A stretch of DNA of 12,096 nt from Bacteroidetes bacterium UBA3022 (GTDB taxonomy: Bacteria > Bacteroidota > Bacteroidia > Chitinophagales > BACL12): the NCBI GenBank assembly GCA_002346225.1, contig DDYY01000077.1, positions 1 to 12,096 of the forward strand, in the 5' to 3' direction. Below are positions 5,656-12,096 of the stretch, in pieces (position 1 is the first letter of the stretch; each line of letters begins with the position of its first letter). The position numbers and the translations under genes were made by a program. Under the pieces are notes generated by a model. It was not told the DNA's origin and did not search any database. It worked only from the letters and a program-made list of their open reading frames with translations.

Positions 5656-8277
5656 ATGAAAAATAGGTCTACTACTAAGGGTTTGATTTGTTCAAATCAA
5701 ATCAAATCAAATCTTCTTAACCACCTAATTCTTGTTATGACTACGCTACTTCCAATACCGGCGATGAGTCAGTGTTATGAAGAAGGTAGCGGGAGTTGTA
5801 CGACCGCACCTACCATCATCAGCGGTACAGTTACTTGGGATGGAGAATACATCTGCATAAATGCCGATTTAACCATTACCGGTACAGGCAGTTTAACTAT
5901 TACCGGTGGCAGTTATATCGAGATAGCTGCCGACACTGAAATAAAAGTAAATAATGGCGGGGTGCTTACCATAAATGGCGAATCAGTATTGTATGCCGGC
6001 GGTGATATGTGGAAACGCATCTTTGTAAAAAGCGGAGGCTCGGTTATAATTGATCAAGCCATCATTGCCGATGCTTTAAAAGGCATATATGCACAAAACG
6101 GCAGCGCAGAATCTGTGTTTCAGGTGAGTGACGCCGTATTTTGCAACAATGAAATCGGCATACACATGGATGCTATCACCACCTCTACTTTAAGCAGTTT
6201 TGTTGAAGGCACTGAATTTTATGCCCCCTCCTTAAAAGCACCCAAAACTGGTCAAGTGGGCGATTACGGCATATTAATTGAAGATGTTTACCCCACAGAC
6301 TATTTTGTGATTGGTGATGGCGGTATTTTAGGCACTAATAAAAACATCTTTACCGAATTAAATATCGCCATACGATTATTCAATTCGAAAGTACAGGTTC
6401 AAAATAATGAAATTTTTAAAAGCGCGGGTACTATTGCTACCATGCCCGATGTATATACACAAGTGGGGATATGCGCTACCGGTGATGCCGATAACGGATC
6501 TGAGGCTGAATTATGGGTCGGCGATGCGGTACTTGGAAGTGGATTAAACAACAGCATCGTTAACTGTGGCACAGCAGTCTTGTCGGTTAACAGAATTAAA
6601 ACCTATATCTTGAGCAATGAAATAGCCGGAACTTTTGACAGCGGATTGGGAGAATTTACCATGAAGCGGGGCATTGATTTACAGGATAACCTGAAGGATA
6701 TAGAAATTAACAGCAACCGCATAACCAATTTCAACAACTTTGGTATTGTAATAGAAGATCAAGGTACCATAAACACCCTTATCACCAATAACGAAATAAA
6801 TACGACCGGATTTTCTAACCCGCTGGCGCCAGTAGGTATACTAGTCAATGAAGTGATCACCAGTTCCACGTATGATTTAACCATAAGCCAAAACCTGATT
6901 AGCTCTGTCAAATCAGGTGTCATCGTTCAGCGCATTGAAGCACCGCTGATAGATGAAAATGAAATCAATTTTACCCTACCTTCTCCTGCATCCGGATTTG
7001 GCTATGGCATCCGCCTGGAAAACTGCAATGCCGCAGAAATATACACCAATTCGGTAACCGGTTCCTGCAGCAGCGGATGTGGCACCAAAGTGCGTCCGGT
7101 ATTTATAGAAAGTTGTGAAGACTTCATAGCCGAAGGCAATGCTGTGTTCGATGGCAGCCTGGGATTTTACATCTATCAGCCCAGTATTGGCAGTAACCTG
7201 ATCTGTAACGAAATACACGATTGTAATATAGGCATGGGGCTGGAAGATTTAGGAACAGGTGGAATAGGGCCCATAGGCAATTCAGGCCTTGCCAGCGATA
7301 ACAGTTGGTATCCTGCAAGTACAGCTAACAGGGTGTATTGTTTTGGTGATGTAGTTGGTACTGACGGAGACGATTTGGAAGGTGACTGGTACTTTAGAGA
7401 TTCACCAAGTGAATTTAATATTACGGATGCTTTGACAGATTTTGATATTGGATCCACAGATTTTAATCCTTCACCAACTTCCTATTCAAGTGATCCTTGT
7501 TATTCCATTTACAGGCTCGGTGCAGCAACTGTAGAATATGCTTTGGAAGAACTTACATGGTTGTACGCAGATATGATTACCGGTTTTACTGAAATACCAA
7601 CAGCTACGCCAAATCAATATCACAGGTACATTAATTTTTGGAAGGATGTACACTCTATGGATGGATTGGCCGACATTTTATCGGATGATGTAGCGGAAGT
7701 ATATTATACAATTGAAACATCCAATATACCCGAATTCTTAACAATTAAAGACAGCATCAGTAACAGGTCATTTGCATGGGCTTTGGAAGAAAATAATTCG
7801 ATCATAGCTTCAAATACCATTGAGGAATACTGGCAGCAAACCAACGCTATTTATTTAAATAACCTTGACAGTAGCGGTACATTTCAGCTCAATGATGAGG
7901 TATATTCGGAATTGTTCGATATTGCAAATCTACCTGGTGGGGAGTATGGAGAAGGTGTGTATAATGCAAGAGGGATGTTGGATTTGACTTTAGATCCAGA
8001 TTTTGAAATTGAGGTTATAGAGGAACGATTCGCAAAAGATAAAACTATTTATCTCTATCCTAATCCAACACAGAATTATATAGCTGTTATTGGAATTGAA
8101 CCATATGATATTCAATATCTCAGTATTTTAGATTTAAGCGGAAATAGAATATTTGAGAAATATTTACTATCAGATAATATTTTAGACGTCGGCAATCTTT
8201 CTGTAGGATATTATATTGTACATATAATTACCATCACTGGATTGGAGGTGACTAATTCATTTATTATTAGTAAATAA
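5656..8277 (+). CDS. Secreted right-handed beta-helix protein with T9SS type A sorting domain
   Basis: This is a large cell-surface or secreted protein of unknown binding target. A signal peptide is visible in residues 1-39: a long polar n-region, a hydrophobic stretch LLNHLILVMTTLLPIPA, then MSQ before C40. From about residue 45 to 560 the sequence is dense in short beta-strand turns with N-rich repeats (NNEIF, SNEIAG, SNRITNF, NNEINTT, QNLISS, CNEIHDC), the pattern of parallel beta-helix (PbH1) repeats. The next roughly 230 residues are not recognised. Residues 797-873 form a type A sorting domain starting at LYPNP and ending ITGLEVTNSFIISK, which directs export by T9SS and surface attachment. 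GC falls from about 43% in the N-terminal part to about 25% at the 3' end. A pentanucleotide repeat lies in the signal-peptide codons. Beta-helices often bind or cleave polysaccharide, but no catalytic residues can be assigned. The next gene starts 9 bp later. Confidence 0.85.
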   Translation: MKNRSTTKGLICSNQIKSNLLNHLILVMTTLLPIPAMSQCYEEGSGSCTTAPTIISGTVTWDGEYICINADLTITGTGSLTITGGSYIEIAADTEIKVNNGGVLTINGESVLYAGGDMWKRIFVKSGGSVIIDQAIIADALKGIYAQNGSAESVFQVSDAVFCNNEIGIHMDAITTSTLSSFVEGTEFYAPSLKAPKTGQVGDYGILIEDVYPTDYFVIGDGGILGTNKNIFTELNIAIRLFNSKVQVQNNEIFKSAGTIATMPDVYTQVGICATGDADNGSEAELWVGDAVLGSGLNNSIVNCGTAVLSVNRIKTYILSNEIAGTFDSGLGEFTMKRGIDLQDNLKDIEINSNRITNFNNFGIVIEDQGTINTLITNNEINTTGFSNPLAPVGILVNEVITSSTYDLTISQNLISSVKSGVIVQRIEAPLIDENEINFTLPSPASGFGYGIRLENCNAAEIYTNSVTGSCSSGCGTKVRPVFIESCEDFIAEGNAVFDGSLGFYIYQPSIGSNLICNEIHDCNIGMGLEDLGTGGIGPIGNSGLASDNSWYPASTANRVYCFGDVVGTDGDDLEGDWYFRDSPSEFNITDALTDFDIGSTDFNPSPTSYSSDPCYSIYRLGAATVEYALEELTWLYADMITGFTEIPTATPNQYHRYINFWKDVHSMDGLADILSDDVAEVYYTIETSNIPEFLTIKDSISNRSFAWALEENNSIIASNTIEEYWQQTNAIYLNNLDSSGTFQLNDEVYSELFDIANLPGGEYGEGVYNARGMLDLTLDPDFEIEVIEERFAKDKTIYLYPNPTQNYIAVIGIEPYDIQYLSILDLSGNRIFEKYLLSDNILDVGNLSVGYYIVHIITITGLEVTNSFIISK
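5682..5713 (+). repeat. Pentanucleotide repeat (TCAAA)4.4 plus overlapping hairpin in signal-peptide codons
   Basis: TCAAA is repeated 4.4 times at 5692-5713. The first units also pair with the preceding DNA: TTTGATTTG (5682-5690) and CAAATCAAA (5693-5701) form a perfect 9-bp inverted repeat around TT. The tract is within codons 10-20 of the beta-helix gene. Losing one unit puts TAA at 5718-5720 in frame; gaining one unit puts TAA at 5726-5728 in frame. Either change would therefore stop translation within a few codons. The tract is short, so actual slippage is unproven. Confidence 0.65.
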
Positions 8278-8286
8278 TTAAATGCT

Positions 8287-9765
8287 ATGCGAAGAATCAT
8301 TGCCACAGTGTGGAGTGTGTTATGCACATTCTGTGTCTTTGCTCAATTAGAGAATAGCAATTTTGTATTACCTGACTCAACAGGAATTAACTTTTCATCG
8401 GGATCGCCTGAACCATTTATAAGTGGAATGTTCGGATATGAATCAGCTGCCTCTATTAGTGATTCATTAGGAAATTTACTTTTTTATACTAACGGTGAAA
8501 TTGTTTGGAATAAAAATCATGAAAGTATGCCAAATGGAACTGGACTTGACATAGGATTAAACAGTGGAATAGGCTCTAGTATAACTCAAGGTGTAATTAT
8601 AATTCCGATGCCCGAAATAAAGAATTATTATTACATTTTTTATATACAGAAACAATATGATCCTGATGTAGAAGGTTTAAAATATTCTATCGTAAATATG
8701 TCCTTAGATGGCGGACTTGGTGATGTAACAGAAAAAAATATTGTATTGTTTGATAAACCATTAACAGAGAAAATGCAAGCTGTAAAACACGGCAATGGAA
8801 AAGATTGGTGGTTATTGGTTCACGCAAAACCAGATTATGAAGTAAGTGAGGATTCAACCTTTGCATTTGTAAGATTTTTAATTACCAGTGATGGCATTTT
8901 AGGCCCATACTTTCAAACATATGGGCCGGTTGATTCTTATTTAGTTCCCTACGACGGATGGGGTGAGATGATCATTAGTGAGCAGGGCGATAAACTAGCC
9001 TATACAAGATACAACCGGTTGGATATTTATGATTTTGATCGCTGTACCGGCTTATTAAGCAATTGGAATGAAGTTTCAGGGTTTCCTGAAATTTCCCTTT
9101 ATGGCTGTTCATTTTCAAAAACAGGCAATAAGATATATGTCTCACAGATAAGTTCTAAAGGAACCCTATTTCAGGTATCAATTAATATATCTGATACCGT
9201 AAATTACACATTCAATGAGATTTTTAAAGTTCCAATAAATAATTATAGCATTGGTCAACATCAATTATATGATGACCGTATTTACTTTACAATTGTATAT
9301 AGCGTTATCTCATCAAATATTACTTCAATATTCAACCAGAGTATTTCATTGATTACAATCGCTGATAGCAGTTTTGAATCTATAATAATTGATACAAATG
9401 CAATCTACCTGGAAGATAGCCGAGTTATTGCAGCTTTACCTAATTTACCCAATTACTCACTCGGTGCACACGAAGGTAGCGAGTGCGATACACTAAGTAC
9501 AGCCATTTCAGATAACCCAAAACCTGCTTTATCATTCAGTATTTATCCCAATCCTGCAAGCAGTGTATTACATATTGAACCGGTGGCACAGGGTAATAAC
9601 ACAGTAATTATCAGCCAAGTAAACGGCAGTATTTGTTATACCGGCAGTTTTACAGGCACACTTCAAATACCGGTTGCGCATTTTGCTGCGGGGGTATATT
9701 CCATCAGTATTATGAATACAGAAACCGGTGTTTGGTATACGGAGAAGTGGGTGAAGATGTTGTAA
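8287..9765 (+). CDS. Secreted propeller-like protein with T9SS type A sorting domain
   Basis: This is a predicted secreted protein of unknown function. A signal peptide is clear (MRRIIATVWSVLCTFCVFA, cleavage before QLENS). The body resembles a Bacteroidota family with an N-terminal motif of the kind ASISDSLGNLLFYTNGEIVWN (residues about 55-76) and repeated strands such as YYYIFYIQ, DIYDFDRCTG and SFSKTGNKIYVSQ, suggesting a beta-propeller built from WD40/PD40-like blades. Residues 417-492 are a type A sorting domain (FSIYPNP to TEKWVKML). It starts 9 bp after the beta-helix gene and has no promoter of its own, so the two are probably co-transcribed and co-exported. Coding sequence up to about 9410 is very AT-rich (about 23-30% GC), whereas the last 350 bp, including the sorting domain, return to about 40-45%. 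Confidence 0.82.
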   Translation: MRRIIATVWSVLCTFCVFAQLENSNFVLPDSTGINFSSGSPEPFISGMFGYESAASISDSLGNLLFYTNGEIVWNKNHESMPNGTGLDIGLNSGIGSSITQGVIIIPMPEIKNYYYIFYIQKQYDPDVEGLKYSIVNMSLDGGLGDVTEKNIVLFDKPLTEKMQAVKHGNGKDWWLLVHAKPDYEVSEDSTFAFVRFLITSDGILGPYFQTYGPVDSYLVPYDGWGEMIISEQGDKLAYTRYNRLDIYDFDRCTGLLSNWNEVSGFPEISLYGCSFSKTGNKIYVSQISSKGTLFQVSINISDTVNYTFNEIFKVPINNYSIGQHQLYDDRIYFTIVYSVISSNITSIFNQSISLITIADSSFESIIIDTNAIYLEDSRVIAALPNLPNYSLGAHEGSECDTLSTAISDNPKPALSFSIYPNPASSVLHIEPVAQGNNTVIISQVNGSICYTGSFTGTLQIPVAHFAAGVYSISIMNTETGVWYTEKWVKML

Positions 9766-9810
9766 TCACTAAACAGGCACCCGCCCACCTTTATCGTTTA
9801 TGCTTAGCGC

Positions 9811-9823
9811 ACCCTATCAGGGT
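9811..9823 (+). terminator. Small hairpin after the T9SS gene pair
   Basis: ACCCT-ATC-AGGGT, a 5-bp stem with a 3-nt loop, followed by tt and then gg. It lies 46 bp after the stop codon and 8 bp before the fdhD promoter. It is short and lacks a T-tract, so it is only a candidate terminator. Confidence 0.25.
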
Positions 9824-9830
9824 TTGGAGA

Positions 9831-9861
9831 TTGCCCTATTGAACGAAAACGGGTAACTTCA
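9831..9861 (+). promoter_or_regulatory. Putative promoter of fdhD
   Basis: TTG (9831-9833), 20 bp, then TAACTTCA (9854-9861). The spacing from TTG to the ATG (44 bp) and from the -7 to the ATG (21 bp) equals that of the Moco cluster promoter at 496-526. The -7 octamers differ at one base only (TAACTTCA and TACCTTCA), and both continue with TG. Confidence 0.5.
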
Positions 9862-9874
9862 TGGTTTTAATACT

Positions 9875-10657
9875 ATGGAACAAAAACCCGTACGCAGATA
9901 CAACGCCCACAAGGTGGTGCAGGGAACTGCGCAACCTGTGGAAGACGCCCTTACCGTGGAGGTCATGCTGAGTATTTACGTCAATGGCGAACCGTTTACC
10001 ATCACCATGCATACGCCGGGTCATGAAGAAGCACTGGCCAGGGGTTTGTTGCTGGGGGAACAAGTGTACACCGCAATCGAAAATCCGGGATTCACTATCA
10101 CAGAAGTGAACGACGCCGGCTATATCACCGCTGTCAATATTTCGGGCAAGGTAGAAGATTTTCAAACCGAGGGGAAGGTGAACCGTACCCTGGTGTCTGT
10201 GGCAAGTTGTGGCATGTGCGGCAAAACAGAAGCAGAACTGCTGCTGACCGGTGTGAAAATACCAGAACATGAAACCCCTTCAGCCGAACGTGTACAGCAG
10301 ATGTTTCAAACCATGAGGGACCACCAGAACACTTTCGATAGTTCGGGTGGTTCGCACGCTTCTGCCATTTTTGACAAAGACGGAAAACTACTCGTCATCA
10401 AGGAAGACATCGGCCGGCACAATGCAGTTGATAAAGCCATTGGCCAATTGATGCTGGAGGGCGATCTCGAACAGGCATATTGCATTATTGTGAGCGGACG
10501 TGTCAGCTATGAGATCGTATCCAAAACCTACCGGGCCGGTATTCGGGTGCTGGCAGCGGTGTCTGCTCCCTCGTCCTTAGCCGTGGAGTCCTGCCGAAGT
10601 GCCGGTATTACGCTGCTGGCTTTTTGCCGTGAGGATAAGTTTACGGTGTATAGTTGA
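9875..10657 (+). CDS. fdhD: Formate dehydrogenase accessory sulfurtransferase FdhD
   Basis: FdhD accepts sulfur from a cysteine desulfurase and transfers it to the bis-MGD cofactor, giving the sulfido ligand that formate dehydrogenase needs; it is cytoplasmic. At 260 residues the length is normal. Conserved features are present in order: HEEALARGLLLGE (50-62), the catalytic loop SCGMCGK with C112 and C115, GGSHASA (158-164), EDIGRHNAVDK (177-187), SGRVSYEIV (207-215) and SAPSSLAVE (230-238). The C-terminal motif reads AFCREDKF. It has its own promoter, 109 bp after the T9SS pair, and is convergent with the next gene. The formate dehydrogenase it would serve is not in this window. With the Moco genes and fhs it indicates that this organism handles formate through a Mo or W enzyme. 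Confidence 0.95.
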   Translation: MEQKPVRRYNAHKVVQGTAQPVEDALTVEVMLSIYVNGEPFTITMHTPGHEEALARGLLLGEQVYTAIENPGFTITEVNDAGYITAVNISGKVEDFQTEGKVNRTLVSVASCGMCGKTEAELLLTGVKIPEHETPSAERVQQMFQTMRDHQNTFDSSGGSHASAIFDKDGKLLVIKEDIGRHNAVDKAIGQLMLEGDLEQAYCIIVSGRVSYEIVSKTYRAGIRVLAAVSAPSSLAVESCRSAGITLLAFCREDKFTVYS

Positions 10658-10711
10658 ACGTTGTTTGTACGATGACGCCATATCACCTGTATCAGGACAT
10701 AGCGTTTAGTA

Positions 10712-10787
10712 AACGCCGGCGTTCCTATCTGATGTGATTCCATTACTGAATGATTCATGCATACCCGGTAACACCGGTGGGACGGGG
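10712..10787. repeat. 76-bp intergenic hairpin element, copy B
   Basis: This is the second copy of the element at 196-271, in the same orientation and of the same length: left arm 10712-10726 identical over 15 bp, middle 10727-10765, right arm 10766-10787. In the right arm CCGGCG has become CCGGTG, which in RNA still pairs with the left arm as G-U. It fills most of the 143 bp between the 3' ends of fdhD and the convergent T9SS gene, where a bidirectional terminator would be expected. That role is inference. Confidence 0.6.
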
Positions 10788-10800
10788 AATCAAATAATGT

Positions 10801-12096
10801 TTACTCTTTTATAAAAAGGTGACTATACAGATGGTCCGCTATATATACGTTAATAACATATACTCCATCCGGATAATCAATTAGGTTGAGTTGATGGAAT
10901 GGGTGGTGTAAATGCCCTGTTTCTATTATAGCACCCCTTATATCTAAAATGGTATAGGGTGCATCCGGGCCATAGCTTTCAGGTAGTTGAACAGTAAGCG
11001 TATGAGTTACAGGGTTAGGGAATAGCTGTATGGGGGAAATTTCCTGTTGCTCCACTCCTACCAAACCTTCATCAGCCTCGTAGTTGCAGTTGTCATCCAA
11101 ACCATTCAGCACCTCTTCTGCAGCAGGGTTCACCGCCGGATCTGTGTCGTTACAATCGTCGGCATTAGTGGCAAACCCGGGCACTTCAAAAGCACAGAAA
11201 TAAATGGCTGTTCCGGGCTGCCCGTAGCCATCGTCATCATTATCTACATAGAACAGGTTCAATGTGCCCAGTCCGGGGGTAGTATCATCGCAATCGTCAC
11301 TATTACTCACATAGTCGAAGGGTGGAATAGCCGAGCAAAAGAAGTCTCCTTCATCTCCACCTAAGCCGTCACCATCCATATCGACATAGTACAATTGTAA
11401 ATTATGAATAAGTGGATTAGTGTCGTCGCAATCAATTCCATAAAGTACATATCCATCAGGCAGAAAACAGCTTGAATAGGAACTATCAATATTTCCAAAA
11501 CCATCCCCATCCTGGTCCTGGTAGACTGTAAAAAATGTAATATCATCATCCAATGCACCATTGCAATTATCATCTAAACCATTACATATTTCTGATGCCG
11601 AGGGATGTATGTCGGAGTTACTATCGTCGCAGTCGCCTCCAATAAATACATAACCGTCTTGCATATCGCATAAGGTAGTAAGTATGCTATCCGCTCCACC
11701 ATAACTATCGCCATCACCATCAAAATAAACGGTTATAAGTGGCAGACAGGTAGGAATTTCAAAATACCAATAATCTCCTCCGCCCTGGTTACTAACTGTT
11801 TTGTTGCCTGATAATCCCGAGTAAGAGAAGCAGCTTATCCCCCATCTGCCATCATTCATCTCCATACTCACCGGATAATCTGCCATGGAACCGCCAACAG
11901 AAATATCGCTGATGACATCATATGCCAAATCAGTAAAAACTATCCATGCATCAAAATTTCCATACGCCGGTGCCGTTTTATCGAAACCGGGAACCGAGGT
12001 CGACTGGCAAACAAAAATGTAAGTAGAGTCATCCACTTCCATTTGCTTAATTTCATCGTCATATACCCCTCCTATAACTATATCCTGTAACACATC
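10801..12096 (-). CDS. C-terminal part of a T9SS cargo protein with MopE metal-binding repeats (start outside window)
   Basis: The frame is open to the right edge, so the N-terminus, including any signal peptide, is missing; at least 431 residues are visible. Numbering from the GTG at 12093, residues 1-115 look like repeat units of the type seen in Bacteroidota surface proteins (GGVYDDEIKQ, NFDAWIV, SVGGSMADY, GLSGNKT, GGDYW). Residues 122-343 hold four units of the MopE type (D-DGDG-G, a C, GY, DCDD, then P--E--NG-DDNCNG); only the first and last are complete. Residues 356-430 are a type A sorting domain (QLFPNPV to SHLFIKE). The Asp-rich DxDGDG loops suggest calcium binding, and the family was named for a copper-binding protein; neither is shown here. 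It is convergent with fdhD and is probably a surface-anchored or secreted protein. Confidence 0.85.
   Translation of the reverse strand, partial: DVLQDIVIGGVYDDEIKQMEVDDSTYIFVCQSTSVPGFDKTAPAYGNFDAWIVFTDLAYDVISDISVGGSMADYPVSMEMNDGRWGISCFSYSGLSGNKTVSNQGGGDYWYFEIPTCLPLITVYFDGDGDSYGGADSILTTLCDMQDGYVFIGGDCDDSNSDIHPSASEICNGLDDNCNGALDDDITFFTVYQDQDGDGFGNIDSSYSSCFLPDGYVLYGIDCDDTNPLIHNLQLYYVDMDGDGLGGDEGDFFCSAIPPFDYVSNSDDCDDTTPGLGTLNLFYVDNDDDGYGQPGTAIYFCAFEVPGFATNADDCNDTDPAVNPAAEEVLNGLDDNCNYEADEGLVGVEQQEISPIQLFPNPVTHTLTVQLPESYGPDAPYTILDIRGAIIETGHLHHPFHQLNLIDYPDGVYVINVYIADHLYSHLFIKE
11065..11730 (-). repeat. Four MopE-type Asp-rich protein repeats
   Basis: In the reading direction the units begin at VYFDGDGDSYGG, VYQDQDGDGFGN, YYVDMDGDGLGG and FYVDNDDDGYGQ, with each DCDD or DCND about 28-32 residues later. 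Units 1 and 4 are about 63 residues and contain NGLDDNCN. Units 2 and 3 are about 43 residues and lack that half. This suggests internal deletion or partial duplication of a 63-residue module. Confidence 0.75.

Noticed and set aside
5656..9765. Novel defence or toxin system in the two large genes
   Set aside because: Both have signal peptides and T9SS sorting domains, so they are exported surface proteins; no nuclease, ATPase or toxin motif is visible.
9836..10270. Minus-strand frame of 144 codons
   Set aside because: It is antisense to fdhD, including the CGMCG region; a shadow of the real gene.

Overview
The window comes from a member of the Bacteroidota. Three secreted proteins end in type A sorting domains of the type IX secretion system (T9SS), MoaC and MoaB are fused as in many Bacteroidota, and three promoters fit the group's TTG-N20-TAnnTTTG architecture. 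No Shine-Dalgarno sequences stand out. The secreted-protein types (parallel beta-helix, propeller-like, MopE metal-binding repeats) recall environmental Saprospiria/Chitinophagia/Flavobacteriia-like lineages, but the lineage cannot be fixed from this sequence.

Layout. 1-539: gene-free DNA with heptamer-periodic repeats, a palindrome and a hairpin element, ending in a promoter. 540-3089, plus strand: a molybdenum-cofactor cluster of a MoeB/ThiF-like E1 enzyme fused to a rhodanese, MoaE, and a MoaC-MoaB fusion. 3090-3654: gene-free DNA with a strong hairpin. 3655-5328: formate-tetrahydrofolate ligase (fhs). 5329-5655: gene-free DNA with a terminator-like hairpin, palindromic repeats and a consensus promoter. 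5656-9765: two tandem T9SS cargo genes. 9875-10657: fdhD. 10712-10787: a second copy of the hairpin element. 10801-12096, minus strand: the C-terminal part of a T9SS cargo protein whose start lies beyond the window edge.

How the genes fit together. The E1-rhodanese protein would adenylate and sulfurate the small carrier MoaD. MoaE with MoaD makes molybdopterin from cPMP, MoaC makes cPMP, and the MoaB/MogA half adenylates molybdopterin. FdhD passes sulfur to the cofactor of formate dehydrogenase, and Fhs loads formate onto tetrahydrofolate. The intracellular theme is therefore Mo-dependent formate metabolism, interrupted by a block of cell-surface genes. MoaA, MoaD, MoeA, MobA and formate dehydrogenase itself are not in the window.

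I see no mobile element with a transposase, no CRISPR, no tRNA/rRNA and no recognisable defence system. The most unusual signals are non-coding: a same-length hairpin element present twice 10.5 kb apart, several unrelated heptamer-periodic intergenic tracts, a pentanucleotide repeat in the signal-peptide region of a surface protein where a one-unit change in either direction gives an immediate stop, and near-identical promoter spacing upstream of the Moco cluster and fdhD.
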